This document shows, in pieces, positions 11,417 to 23,544 of a stretch of DNA of 64,000 nucleotides; the first letter of the stretch is position 1, and every line of letters begins with the position of its first letter. The stretch is from Neurospora tetraspora. Its lineage: Eukaryota; Ascomycota; Sordariomycetes; Sordariales; Sordariaceae. The notes beneath the pieces were generated by a model. The model had not been told where the DNA came from and searched no databases. It saw only the letters and a list, made by a program, of their open reading frames with translations. The stretch lies in assembly GCF_033439725.1 (NCBI RefSeq), contig NW_026944385.1:3691001-3755000 (forward strand), written 5' to 3'. A program made the translations under genes and the position numbers.

Positions 11417-14400
11417 ATGCGCGAACAGGCGGCGGCAGTAGTTTGATATGTTGTGAAGTTCCATGGCGTACCGTTTTTCCCGTTTTCAAAAAGGTCATCT
11501 GAGGGTACAGTGAATAAAATGAACCGGGTTCTTTCATATCTCTGGGCCTTTTTTCTCTCTCTTCTCTCTACGTTGTACCTGTTTGTTTGTTATAAAAGCG
11601 GTGCATGCGTAGACTAGTCGGTGGCTTCAAAAGAGCTGTTTCGTTGGCTTTATTATCGTTCGGGTTTCCCAAATCAGCGTCAGAGTTCTTCTAATGACCT
11701 GAATATCCTGTTTAACTGAAGGTTCGATATCTGGAGATGACTGTAACTGGAGTACCGGCCACCTGTTCGTTAGATGTCCGTTACGAGCATGTCAAAACTT
11801 ACCATTATATTTCTAACTGCGAAGAACTGCCATGTTCTGGTCTCGTCTTTGCTCAAGTACTCGTACGCCCTGTTCCCCAAAATAATCGAACCCAAAATCT
11901 GAAGCAAGAGCATATAAGTCCTCAGCACACTAGGCCTCTACTAGCACACAAATTAGCACCGAATCGAAAACATTTACGTTCGACTTAACCCTGCTTTAAC
12001 CAAAACCAGGTGTTTCTCGAGTCGTCCAACTAGCCCTCGTGAATTTTCCTCGGCCCCGATTGTACATAAACATCGTGCGTCTAAGTCAATGTGCGAGGCC
12101 AAGTATGCGAACACTCCCGTGGCAATATGTTCACTCGTCTAGGAAACGAAACTCAAAAGACGAAAAAAAGGAACTACGTACACTTCCAAGATATTTACAG
12201 TTTTTTACAATCCGCTGTCTTTTTATGAGGCGCCTCATTCGTTTCTGGACAAAACAGGTAGAAGAGCCGGAACGATGTGAGTGTCTATCGAGTACCCTGA
12301 AGACGGCGGGCGGTATCATTTGATATTCAACTTCGGCGCGTGGTGGTGGTGTCTTGATATTTCGTGAACGCTCATAATCTAATGTGTATTTATGCTTTCA
12401 ACTCTGTTCCGTCTCCAGTTCTACACCTCGGAAGTCTGGTGCAAAGGCAGTCAACTAGGAAAAGGGAACTTCGGAGTCTTTTGCCAGATACCTGGTGCCT
12501 GACTGGTGCTTACGGTCGAGGAAACGATGTTTGTTTGTCTCGGTAGTATGATGGCTTACCTCGTGGTTGAACGGGCGGGCTTATTTGGGTTGTGAAAACA
12601 CGGCCAAGTTCTGGATTTAAAAGCGCGGATTTGCGCGGTGTGTAGTAGTGTCTTGTGGGTGTTTGATCAAACGAGCAAGCTGCTTTCCAACTCTGGCGAT
12701 GCCCTTCGATGGACGGTTGGACAGATGGATGGACAAAAGTCATGTCACCATGAACGTGGTGAAAGGAGGATAAAGGACTTGAGTTCCAAGTACAGTCGAG
12801 GAACGATGTTTTCATGTCTCCTCGACTCTACAGCGCCTACTTGTATCTCTGTTTTAAATAGGGCAGATAAACTGATTTCAACGAGTGGAAACATGGCCGA
12901 CATGCGGATGAGAATCTGCTGTGGATTTGCGTGGTTGTTCGCATGCGACGTCGTGAACCGGAGGAGACATCACCTCATGGGCGTGTGCGATGAGCTCGCT
13001 TAGCCCGGTGATGGAATAGCTTCATTGCTGGGCCCGTCGGCAAGGAAGCGATTTGCTTTCGTGAAGCTGGAGGAGTGAAGCAGTGAAGAAAAGTACCCAC
13101 GGGACCGGGAGCCACGGGTACGAAGATGGGCAAGAAGTCGAAAACAACACCGGAACTTGGCGAAGCCAGGTCCGCTCAAGTGGTTCGATCGTGTGATTCT
13201 GCGGCTCTTCGACATTATCTCGGAGCGAGCAAGTCCCGGCGACGAGCCGTATGTCCGGGCTGGAGACCGGACCTCGTTCGGGGTTCTTGTGGGGGAAAGC
13301 GGTGGGGACTGGTGGCAGGCAGGCCGGACGGCGTGGACGGAAGTGGTCAAAAGTGGGCCAGGACCGCCGCCGGAATCGAGGACAAACCTCACTGGCCCGA
13401 GAGTGGGTGAAGCTTAGCCTGGCAAGCGACGTGGACGAATCCCGTCAAACTCCTTGGTTTTTGCCTCTTTCGTGTGGAGATAGTAACAGAAAAGCATGTA
13501 CACAGTGGTACGTACAAAATTTGGGAACTGTTTTGCCCAACAAAAAAAAAAGAATTATCTCTGTTCCGAGATTTCCCAACAGAATGTCTCGTCGCGCGGC
13601 GCGAGGGCGCGCAAGCACCAATCTGGCCATCGCATTAGGGCATGAACCAAATGTAACCCCCACTCCGACCTGCATGAAACCCCGCCCGATGTGTGAATCT
13701 GCAACCGAGGAGGGCCCCTTGGCCCTTGCACCCAAACCTGGGAGCGGGTGGCTTGGAGGACCCTGGTGTGGGAAAAGAACACCATGTGAAGATGAGTTGT
13801 CGAGGACGTCTCCAGGGATAGATGATGGCAAAGAGCAGAGCCAGACACGTCCAGACTCTCAGACTTGGGAAAATAAAGAGAGCCGTTTTGGCAGGGGCAA
13901 TGATTGAAGCGCACGTCCGGGTACGATGAAACAGCCCTGTGCAAGTGAAGTGGCTGAAGATGGCAAAGGCCAGCTCAGACAAGTCGAAGTCCTCTCAAGT
14001 ACCTGTCTACCCCGCGCAATGCTACGCTGTACGGACTGGGATCTCCACCCATCCTTGTATCACCTTATCTTAGCCTCAGGGCTGATAAGACAAAGCTTCC
14101 AACTCGGGTTGGAGACGGGACCTTGAAACGATCGAAGGCGGGAATCTCATGAGCACATGAGTCGTCATCCTCTCGAAACGCGTCCGATATGACACGCTCC
14201 CAGGTCGGGGCTGACCTCATGAATCGTTGTTTAATCGAATCTCCAAAACGAGGTTTGGTGCACTTTGACCGGAGAAGGATACGGACGCTGCAACGGAAAA
14301 TTCAGCGCGAGATCCCTGCAGAATGTCGAGCGAAAAACACAGATGGACGATCTCCAGTCCAAATGTGAACCTTGCCCATGTCTCCAGCTTCTCGTTTTCG

Positions 14401-15174
14401 CCCCCCCTCCAATTCGGAATGCCACGACAACAAAATATGTTCTCAAAACCCAATCAGTTGCTTGTCGGAGAGCCTGCAAAGCATCTGCGTGTCTCTCTTT
14501 TTATCTCGCCAATCCCAGTATGTCGTACTGTCGTTGGCTAGTTTGGGTGAAGTCGGCGCGGTTTCGCTCAACCCTTTTCCAGCTGGACGCAAATCCCCCC
14601 TCAGCCCCCCTCCAACCATCCAATCCTTGTTTCAGCTCACAGCCGACACAGACTGGCATGTGAATGTTAAGGTGTACTTGGAGGTACTTGCGACCACCCT
14701 CTCCACAATCTACTAACCTCCAGATTGCCATCCAAGATTGGACCTCAATGCATCTCAATATCATTCCCAAAAGCGGTGGAAAAGATTACAGTGCAGTGAT
14801 ATAACGTAGACACGATGCACAACTGGCAGACGTAGAAAAACCTGTGCAGGTTCGCACTGATGGCTGCTGAGAGGGACCAGACTAGAGCATGCATGGCAGC
14901 CAGAGCTTTTATCGTAAAAGCGGGCGAGGCGCCCAACTCTGGATCCAGTCACCAGTGCATGTGTACCAAGCGTCAGGTCTCAAACTTTTGGAAACAAAAA
15001 TGCTTCGCAGCAGTGCAGTGGCCAAAAGGCCTGGACGAGTCTCGATACTGCCTCCTGTATCCGCAGTCTGGGTTTGTTTTAGGTACCTATGATCGACGGA
15101 CAGGGCGGTAGAGGCGGGAGCGCCGTAAGGTGCCTCCTCCAAGTATTCGCCATGTCGAAGCACGGTTCACCTGG

Positions 15175-15185
15175 TATATATAAAA
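15175..15185 (+). promoter_or_regulatory. TATA box of the desaturase gene
   Basis: A TATATATAAAA run about 550 nt before the desaturase ATG is the best core-promoter match in the upstream region. It would imply a leader of roughly 500 nt before splicing. Confidence 0.6.
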
Positions 15186-15511
15186 ACCAGAAACAACCGG
15201 CCTTGTCAAACCCAAAGCCTTCCTTCCAAGTGGAAAGTCTTGGTCCCTCTCCATTCTCCAGGTTACATCCCCCCATCCCGGACCGAGCCCCGGTAACATC
15301 GGGAATCCCAACAAATCATCCACCGGGCAAAAACAATCGACCCACGCCTAGCACCACAATTTTTCCGGGGTCCCGTCCAAAGACTTTGATTGTTTTTTCT
15401 TTTCACGCATCCTCTCCCAGGCTTTCCACTTGGATTTAGAGATTGGGCTCACCACCAACCTTCCTCTTCCCTGTGTGTTGTTTCGGTTGTGTCTCCAACA
15501 AGTCCTTGACG

Positions 15512-15652
15512 GTAAGCATTTTCCATCATGCATCCCTTCCCGGTATTTTCCATGCACCTCCAACCTCTTCCTTGAAGAGTCGACCAACACCACGACTGTG
15601 CCCAACCTCGGCCATTACATATGAGTCTTCTTTGCTGACGCTTCTGATCCAG
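15512..15652 (+). other. Probable 5'-UTR intron of the desaturase gene
   Basis: A GTAAGC donor, a GCTGAC branch-like site and a CAG acceptor delimit about 141 nt between the TATA box and the ATG. Another AG at 15669-15670 is a competing acceptor. This is consensus matching only. Confidence 0.4.
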
Positions 15653-15726
15653 TCCGCTTTGTGACATCAGGCAGATAAAGGTTGTTTTCGACTATCCAAT
15701 TCAGTCGATTAATTCCACCTCCCAAG

Positions 15727-17163
15727 ATGGCGTCCGTCTCCTCTGCCCTTCCCGCGGGCAACAAGCCTGCCCTGCGCAGGACCCAAACCGAGGCCACCTC
15801 CGACTCGTCCGCCGATGTCTCTCCCTTCGACTCTCCCCTTGAGCGCTCGGCCTCCAACACCTCGCTTTCCTCCTTGGCCTCCGACAACGTCAAGACCGAC
15901 AAGGCCGAGTTCGGCAAGCTGCTCGACACCTACGGCAACGAGTTCGAGGTCCCCGACTTCACCATCAAGGACATCCGCGATGCCATCCCCAAGCACTGCT
16001 ACGAGCGTTCGGCTCTTCGCAGCTTGGCGCACGTCGCTCGCGACATGATCTACCTCGCCGTCACCTTTTACGTCTGGAACAAATATGTCACTCCCGAGTA
16101 CATCCCTCTCAAGGCTGCCCGTGTCGTCCTCTGGGGCCTGTACACCTTCATGCAGGGTCTTTTCGGCACCGGTCTCTGGGTTCTTGCCCACGAGTGCGGT
16201 CACCAGGCCTTCTCTCCTTCCAGGTTGATCAACGACACCGTCGGCTGGGTCCTCCACTCCGCCCTTCTCGTCCCCTACTTCTCGTGGAAGTTCTCCCACA
16301 GCAAGCATCACAAGGCCACCGGCAACATCGAGCGCGACATGGTCTTCGTTCCTCGCACCCGCGAGCAGCAGGCTTCCCGCATGGGCCGTTTCGCCCACGA
16401 GCTTTCCGAGTTGACCGAGGAGACCCCCATCTACAGCTTGATCCACCTTATCGGTCAGCAGCTCATTGGCTGGCCCAACTACCTCATGACCAACGTCACC
16501 GGCCACAACAACCATGAGAAGCAGCGCGAGGGTCGTGGCAAGGGCAAGACGAACGGCTGGTTCACTGGTGTCAACCACTTCAACCCCAACTCTCCCATCT
16601 ATGATGAGCGTGAGGCCCCCTGGATCATCGTCTCCGACATCGGTATCGCCCTCGCCGTCACCGCCCTCGTCTACCTCGGCAACACCTTCGGCTGGTCCAA
16701 CATGTTCGTCTGGTACTTCCTCCCCTACCTCTGGGTCAACCACTGGCTCGTTGCCATCACCTACCTCCAGCACACCGACCCCTCGCTTCCCCACTACACC
16801 GCTGAGGAGTGGAACTTCGTCCGTGGTGCCGCCGCGACTATTGACCGCGAGTTCGGTTTCATCGGCCGTCACCTCCTCCACGGCATTATCGAGACCCACG
16901 TCCTCCACCACTACGTCAGCACCATCCCCTTCTACAACGCCGACGAGGCCTCCGAGGCCATCAAGAAGGTCATGGGCCGTCACTACCGCGCTGACGTCGA
17001 GGATGGCTCCATCGGTTTCATCAAGTCCATGTGGAAGGCTGCTCGTTGGTGCCAGTGGGTTGAGCCTACCGAGGGCGCTGAGGGTAAGGGCAAGGGCGTC
17101 TTGTTCTACCGCAACCAGAACGGTCTTGGCGTCAAGCCTGCCAAGCTCCCCAAGACCAACTAA
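15727..17163 (+). CDS. FAD2: Oleate delta-12 fatty acid desaturase
   Basis: Membrane di-iron desaturase of the endoplasmic reticulum that introduces the delta-12 double bond, converting oleate to linoleate. It is a single exon of 478 residues. The three histidine boxes that bind the iron pair are present: HECGH (155-159), HSKHH (191-195) and HVLHH (391-395). Hydrophobic spans flank them (e.g. MIYLAVTFYVWNKY, IALAVTALVYLG). The Ser/Thr-rich N-terminus (about 70 residues) is typical of fungal delta-12 enzymes. Fungi also have related delta-15 (omega-3) desaturases; the HECGHQ box and overall sequence favour delta-12, but regiospecificity cannot be proved by eye. The minus strand of this gene is also open for 487 codons, a side effect of codon bias. 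Confidence 0.93.
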   Translation: MASVSSALPAGNKPALRRTQTEATSDSSADVSPFDSPLERSASNTSLSSLASDNVKTDKAEFGKLLDTYGNEFEVPDFTIKDIRDAIPKHCYERSALRSLAHVARDMIYLAVTFYVWNKYVTPEYIPLKAARVVLWGLYTFMQGLFGTGLWVLAHECGHQAFSPSRLINDTVGWVLHSALLVPYFSWKFSHSKHHKATGNIERDMVFVPRTREQQASRMGRFAHELSELTEETPIYSLIHLIGQQLIGWPNYLMTNVTGHNNHEKQREGRGKGKTNGWFTGVNHFNPNSPIYDEREAPWIIVSDIGIALAVTALVYLGNTFGWSNMFVWYFLPYLWVNHWLVAITYLQHTDPSLPHYTAEEWNFVRGAAATIDREFGFIGRHLLHGIIETHVLHHYVSTIPFYNADEASEAIKKVMGRHYRADVEDGSIGFIKSMWKAARWCQWVEPTEGAEGKGKGVLFYRNQNGLGVKPAKLPKTN

Positions 17164-17434
17164 GTATCCCAAGAAAATTGGTGGACGGATAAAGAGTTAA
17201 GAGTCGCCCTATTGCCCATCATCATCCATGTCGTGTGGATGAGAAAGCGTCTTGATGCCACAACCAGGCAGCGACAAGATTCGATCGGTTTGGCATAGCC
17301 TGACCACGCTCAGCACTACGTCCCCATAGGGGACATGCACGGATTGCTATAGAAATCTGGGAAGGTATATCATATCAATATGTTCCAGGAAACCAACAAA
17401 AATGGGCGGTTTAGGTCTTTGTCACATCGATATG

Positions 17435-17470
17435 TGGGAATGGGAATGGGAATGGGAATGGGAATGGGAA
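17435..17470 (+). repeat. (GGGAAT)n microsatellite
   Basis: About six perfect GGGAAT units lie downstream of the desaturase gene. Confidence 0.95.
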
Positions 17471-18703
17471 CCGATGATTATTAAATCGAATCGGAAAAAA
17501 GGATACCAATAAAAGACGGGGTGTTTGCAATATTTCAAAAGACATCATCTTCTGCTTTTTTTTTTGTCTGTATATAGAAGTGGAATGCATAGACAGGATT
17601 AGAAAGAGAGAAACTTGGAGAGTGGTCTGAAAGTATGAAATGAGGAAAAAAAGAAGAATTATCAAGTACTTAACGACGACGAGTTTTGCATTGAATCGCG
17701 GGGATTGTTTGTGTCCTTAGGATCATCAAGTATGGCATTGTACGGCATCATCGTCGGGCGATAAAGGGATGTAGATGAAGGATGGAGTTTGGAATATCAA
17801 CATTACGGGGCTGTCTGGTATGGTATGGGAGCGGAGCATGGTTTATAGTCAAAAGCGAAGTTCGGTTGGAAAGGGAGCGAGAACAAATATTTTTCTATTA
17901 CATCTTTCATCTTTCCCACTGCTTGGCTGTTGCTCACTTGACCACAACGTTCGGCACAACCAAACAACCTTCAACCGAGCATTTGGTCAAGCTGTTTGGT
18001 AATTCTCGCTCACGTAAAGTAGTCCATGCGATCCGATTGGAGGATGGGATCATCCATCCACGGAACCCGTTCACCAAGCCCGTTCGAACCAGTCACTTTC
18101 GCTGCGACTACAACTACAACTACAACATTCCTTTCCTGGATGGATGTATGGATGAATGCCTGCTGTGACACCTATCATGGAAAATTCAGGAGATGGGTTT
18201 GGTCGTCCCTCTCTCTTTTCTCGCTTGCTCAACTAATGATGTATAACCCAAGGTAAGGTCGGTGTGTAAATCAGTGCGGTGCGGGGTGGCGTGATGTCGT
18301 TCGTCCTAATCCGTCCAGACCCAGTGCCGTTCGTCAAAGTCATCATGTGTTATGGCACAGACACAGACACAGACAACGACCTCGAGACACACAAAACAAA
18401 ACCGATGATAAGCTGTGCTGAGATGGGCTAAACGTAGGGTCGGGTCAAACCTTCATTTCACAGTCGATTTATCACTACTGGATATCTATCTGACCGAAAC
18501 CAAGTTGCTCAAAACTGTCTCAAGTCAAGTCGAAATCCATTGGTAGATGCCCATTCTTGCCGTGCCGCCGGTGAGTTGAATTGGGTTGAGTTGAGTTGAG
18601 CCAAGCCGAACGGCTCCGTTCGATACGCGGAGCTGAGCATTCAACATCCTAACATCCAGGATCACACATTCCGATTTTTCGGTCTTATACTAAGGTACTT
18701 TCC

Positions 18704-18736
<33 letters not shown>
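18704..18736 (+). repeat. (CGA)n trinucleotide repeat
   Basis: Eleven near-perfect CGA units lie in non-coding sequence. Confidence 0.95.
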
Positions 18737-18737
<1 letters not shown>

Positions 18738-19193
18738 TAGAACCCTCAGCCTCAACCCCCCAATCACACATAACCTACCTACGTGAGAAAGAATCCCGTT
18801 CCGTCCTGATGAATCATGTGAGGTACCGCCGTACCGGTGCCCCCTTTACCTCTCGTGCCCGCTCTCCTGCCCGCCCGCTCTCCCACGAACGAAAGAAGTT
18901 TGTTTGTTCAGTTCTGTTGCGGAGTTATCGAATGGAGCGGTTAGGTTACTCATTTGATTGATGACACTGTAGAAACAAACACGTCCTCCTCCGTTCTCAT
19001 CATCCCTCTTTAATTGTGAAGGGAAACCCGAAAACGAATGTCCTATAACCAAAACCAAGCAAAGAATCATTCATCTGCTTCGACACTTCGAAGAGCTTGG
19101 TATGGCTTGGCTTGGCTTCTTTCATTTGCTTCTGACAGAGGGGGGTACTTCACCCTGAACTTCTTCTCAGGCCCCCAAGTACAAATTTTTTTT

Positions 19194-19216
19194 TTATTTT
19201 TTTTTATTTTTTTTTA
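19194..19216 (+). repeat. Interrupted poly-T tract
   Basis: Runs of T separated by single A bases form a T-rich tract in non-coding sequence. Confidence 0.85.
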
Positions 19217-19683
19217 AAGTTACAGTTACAGTTGTACCAATGAGGCACAAATGTTATATATGATTACCCTGTGAGTACGTACACAATAGGCAAGGCCCCT
19301 TGCAACAAACGGTTTAGCATACATACATACTAACGTGAGCGAGGTAGGTGGTCGTCAATTCCCGCTGAGTCCGCTGATCCCATTCCCGCGGGATAAATGT
19401 GAAGTAAAGTGAAGTGAAGAGACCATTCAGTAATGGAGACATACATGAAGACGTTACGGGAGCGGAGCGATGCACCCATTAACACCTGACCTCATGTATA
19501 CGTGGGGAGGTGGGCTTGACAAAACTTAAACTTCTTCTCATGTTATGAGAATGGAATGGACAATATGATGAGTTGTAGCGTAGGTATTGATTGGGTCAGG
19601 TGAAGTGGAAGTGAAGTGACAAGCCAACGGTCGGTTGGGTTCATCCATCCATCATCCATCCATCCCAAATTCCCAATGCCTCT

Positions 19684-19706
19684 GGTACACTGGTACACTG
19701 GTACAC
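19684..19706 (+). repeat. (GGTACACT)3 minisatellite
   Basis: Three tandem copies of an 8-nt unit, followed shortly by a GGAC repeat near 19720-19736. Confidence 0.9.
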
Positions 19707-20479
19707 ACCAAAAACCTTCCGGACGGACGGACGGACTTTGCTTTGCTCCGTGAAAGTCCCTAATCTAACCATCCAACAAACAAACTACCTGCCTGCCTGA
19801 GTTCTTTTGTTTCCTGTTACTCAACAAAAGCAGAACCCTCGTTTCCATTCGTTGTACCTATGTGACACACACAGCCCTACTCGTGCCTGCCTGGCTTCGA
19901 CATGTAACAGGTAAGTAACTGAATCATCGAAGCTATGGATAGGTAAGGGTTGACGATACAAGTAGCTACATGTCAACGGGATTAAGTATTAAGTTGCCTT
20001 CTTCCAAGCGCTCCGGAGAGCTTCCGGCCGCGCCGCGTAATGATTGTAGCGGACTGCGTGCGTGTTGTTGTTGTCATTTATTTCAGTGTTGCCAAGATGT
20101 TGTTATATATCTGTACAAATCAATCAGTCTTTCAAATCTGCGAGCGTGAGTTCCTTCCTCTGATCGTCTGTCTGGCAAATGGTGAAAGTTTCTGTAAGTC
20201 GACTAGACTACTCCCTCACAGACATGGGTGGGGATTTGATAACCCATATATATATACACGGCACACACCTGACACTAGACATTTGACAGCTCAAATGGTG
20301 TAGACGGTCGTATATTCATTCCGTGTCGCAGAAACGAGGAGTTTAAGAGTGCGGTGGTCTGCTCCAGGGAACAACCTCAAGCCCGTTCCCGTATGCCACA
20401 TACATACCTTCTCTCCCAAAACGAATTCATCAAATCATACCAGACGATCACAAGTGCCAACACCATAGATACCCTAGAG

Positions 20480-20508
20480 ACGTACGTACGTACGAACGAA
20501 CGAACGAA
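20480..20508 (+). repeat. (ACGT)n/(ACGA)n compound microsatellite
   Basis: Three ACGT units change into ACGA units without a gap. Confidence 0.85.
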
Positions 20509-20548
20509 ACATATAGAACGGGGGACGTGAAGATCCAATCAGGGTTTC

Positions 20549-20668
20549 ATATATATATATATATATGCCGCACCAACTAGATCTATACAAAATCTTGCCT
20601 CCATCGATATCCACACACAGCTCACAGCTGAGACAAGGCTAAAGATCCGCACACACACACACATACAC
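20549..20668 (+). repeat. (AT)n and (CA)n microsatellites
   Basis: An AT dinucleotide run at about 20549-20568 and a CA run at about 20649-20668 lie within 120 nt of each other. Confidence 0.85.
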
Positions 20669-21306
20669 ACAAACAGATGGGAACCAAATATGATCAAATC
20701 ATCACCACTCTTATTCTTTTCCGCCCAAATGTATGCCTGGCTGGCTGGCATTCGAAAATGTTCAAAAAGATTAAATATACACAATACTCAAAACCGAGAT
20801 TTTGTTGTTGTTTTGTACACAAGGTACACAAAGAAGTTTCGGATCTGCGCCGAAGACGAGCATGAAAAGATAAAACAAGAAGCCAGTTCCCCGACGGTTG
20901 TTTGTGACAAGCCGGTGCAGTATCCAACCTGGGAAAATTATGGAGAATGGAAACAGAAAAAGAACAAAAACGCCAGTGGCCGCTGAACGTGGTTGGTTGC
21001 TTGCTGGTTGGCGTGACGGTGGTGGTGCTTGTATGTGCGTATCGTTGTTGGGTATGTGACATGAGCAAAGACATGGATGGTCCCTTTGTACGTGTGGTGG
21101 TGGTCTTTCCTTCATGACGTGTTTGCGTGCAGTTGGCAAGTCGCGGCCTTATTTTCCCCTTCCTTCCCTCAATGTGAACTTCCCTTCCAACCGCTTGGAT
21201 CCAAAGACAGAAAACGACATATGTAAGATGACCGTATATATATATTTATATCCGCTTTTTTTTTATGATTATTATTCGCTTTTTTCTTTGTTCTTGTTGC
21301 TCCTCT

Positions 21307-23544
21307 TCAAGCTTGCGCTTTCCCGGCTTCCCTTACAGCGCGCATCCAGCGATCTTCCTCGCCAGTGCTGCGCAGAATGGGCGCCGACCTCAACACGCCA
21401 TCAGACGAATTATTCATTATGGCCCTGACCTCTTGGATAGTCTTAGTACCCATAAGGGACATGGCCTTCTGTAGCAGAAGAGCAATGCCTGCACGGACGA
21501 GGATGGCGTCGCCCTCGAAAATGTACACGTCCCAGAGTCGGGTCGCCTCATCCAGAGCGAGGTGGCGAGTGAAGAGGCCAGTGAAGATGTCGCCCAGATA
21601 GAGATCGGGATTATGGTCGGGCAACTTGACCAGGTGTTCATGGAGGCTGGGCGACTTGTGTTGGAGGGTTTGGAGTAGCAGGTTGTAGGCCGAGGACATG
21701 GCGGTTCTGTCCAAAGTGTGGAAGCTCAGCGGCAAGGAACGGTTGAGGATGTTGGCAAGCGCAATGAACGCGTCGGTGGCGGAGGGAAGGTTGAGGAGCA
21801 GAATAGCGGCAATTGTCTGGTTGGTCTGTTAGCGTCTGTCTCATCATGGAATATTTGTCAGAGAACTTACATTGCAGCCCGGAACATATCCGATATCACT
21901 CCGGTACATGCAGTATGCGCTGAGAACATCGACCAGGCTCTGGTGGAGGGGCCCTCCAGTCTGGAAGATGCGAAGATCTGGGAAGGTATACTCTTCCACG
22001 TCCTTCTTGATATCATCAAACCATGCCGCAGCGTAAGAATCGTCGGTGCTGCCTTGTCCGGCATTTACCCTTTTCTGGGCATCATTGGCCCGGTTCAGGG
22101 CAGCCTTGAATGAAGCATCAGAAAGTGCGAGCCCGTTACCGATCGCCTTGCTCCACACGGCACCTCGACTGCGCGGCGCAATGCCACGCCACCATAGCTC
22201 TCGTGTCCTGCGCTCACGGATGGCCTCGTCCCAACGAGGGATGATGTTCTCCTCCCAAATGTGCATCAGGTTGTCGGCTCTGGTATCACGGTTCTCGATC
22301 CGGGCCTTCTTGGTTGCTTCTCGTCTACGCTCGGCCTCGAGGCTCAGAGCCATCATCCTCTGGTACTCCTTCAGATGGCGACGTTCCTCGGCGGGATCCT
22401 TTGGCGGGAGCCAGGAAGGACGAGTGCGGGACAAAACGGCTTCCTTTTCCTTGGACGGCGGTAGAGGGTCGATCATGACATTGGACTTGCGAAGCGGCGG
22501 GAGCTCAGGAAGACCCGATTTCACACGGGGCTTCCCGTCGGAGTTTCTGCGGATAGACGGCGTGCTGGACCGCACGCCCTTTGCTTCCAACTCTTCCGCA
22601 TGTTCCTCCAGCTTTTCCGTGAGCTCCTTGGCATCAGAGTTGAGTTCAGCCAATGCGGCAGACCAGCTCTTGGATCTGGCGAGTTCCAGAGGGGTGACAA
22701 TGGTGGCGGCAATGCTGGCTCTAGTAGGCACTGCGGTATCGGACTTCCATGTCGGCGACTTAAGGGATCCCTGGGCTGCTGCCACTGGTGGTGTGCCATT
22801 TCCTACACTTCGTATCCTTTCCTTAGGAGGAGCGCGTTCTGGTGAAGGGGCTTTGGAAGAAGCTCGGCTTCTTGATCGTTCCGAGGGTGGCCTAGGCGAG
22901 ATTGGCACATTATTAAGCACGAGCCCGTCAGGGATGTCGTCTCCGTCATCTTCGTCGCACTCCTCCTCCAACTGTCTGGCGGTCTTTCGCTCCCGGGTCG
23001 ACTGCCAGCTACTCCTCCGTGCCTTCATCGGAAAATCGATCTGAAGATTGGGGCTAGAGCTGCGTTGCCGTGTCGAGGAAGAGGAAGGCAACCGGTTTCC
23101 AAGGGAGCGCATAGGAAGAGGGGCAGTGTGAAGCTCGGGGGTGAGCCCCAAGCTCGCGACTCTGCCATTGACGGTTCGTAGGTGACTCTGGATATTCGGG
23201 AGGGTCGGTCTTGGTTTGCCCGATGATGAGGCATCCCGCTTCTGGCGGGTTTTGGACGGACTGCGGGAAGATCGACTGCTCTTGGAGGGTACTCGCAATT
23301 CGGAAGTAGGGTTAGAGCTATACAGCATGGGCGAGGGCTTCAGGTTCTGAGTTAGCCCTCGAGCATCGACATGGGAGTCATCCTGGAGTCCAATGTCTTC
23401 AAAGTGGCTAGCATCAGCAAGCACGCTGTCGTCATCTGAGGGTACCGAGTTCAAGGATGAAGACTTGGAAGATTTGGAATGCGTCAAGCCTGGCGGAGAG
23501 CTGGGGCCAGGAAGATCATGAACGGATCGCTCGTATAGCATCAT
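21307..23544 (-). CDS. TBC-domain protein (TBC1D12/14-like), probable atypical RabGAP
   Basis: TBC domains normally accelerate GTP hydrolysis by Rab GTPases in membrane traffic. Two exons, 23544-21871 and 21816-21307 (54-nt intron; GTAAGT donor, CTAAC branch), give 727 residues. The first ~330 residues are Ser/Pro/Arg-rich and disordered-looking (PPGLTHSKSSKSSS near the start). A coiled-coil-like charged stretch (AEERRHLKEYQRMMALSLEAERRREATKKA in part) precedes the TBC domain, roughly residues 450-700 (WWRGIAPRSRGAVWSKAIG, GGPLHQSLVDVLSAYCMYRS, ILLLNLPSATDAF, RLWDVYIFEGDAILVRAGIA). The canonical finger motifs are altered: IxxDxxR reads IKKDVEE and YxQ reads YVP. The start is the first ATG after an in-frame stop about a dozen codons upstream; an additional 5' exon is possible. 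Confidence 0.9.

Larger units (their letters stand above)
11417..15726. other. 4.3-kb region without a recognised gene
   Basis: This lies between eIF3b and the desaturase, both on the plus strand. Frames up to 218 codons occur (13251-13907 +) but lack recognisable domains and are overlapped by similar-sized frames on the other strand. The last 0.5 kb is the desaturase core promoter and leader. No tRNA or 5S rRNA was seen. Confidence 0.55.
17164..21306. other. 4.1-kb microsatellite-rich region without a gene
   Basis: This lies between the convergent desaturase and TBC genes. Frames are short and poor in domain-like sequence. Simple repeats are dense: GGGAAT, CGA, poly-T broken by A, GGTACACT, GGAC, ACGT/ACGA, AT and CA runs. 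It is far longer than two 3' UTRs need, so it may hold an unannotated non-coding RNA or degraded sequence; neither can be shown here. Confidence 0.6.

Noticed and set aside
10322-11464. 380-codon minus-strand frame over the eIF3b 3' half
   Set aside because: Leu/Gly-rich antisense shadow of a strongly codon-biased gene; it runs through the intron and no domain is visible.
13251-13907. 218-codon plus-strand frame upstream of the desaturase
   Set aside because: Arg/Gly/Pro-rich with no domain, and similar-sized frames cover the other strand.
15709-17172. 487-codon open frame on the minus strand opposite the desaturase
   Set aside because: It mirrors the plus-strand gene; GC-rich third positions remove antisense stops. 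The sequence is Val/Gly/Asp-rich with no domain, while the plus strand has three histidine boxes.
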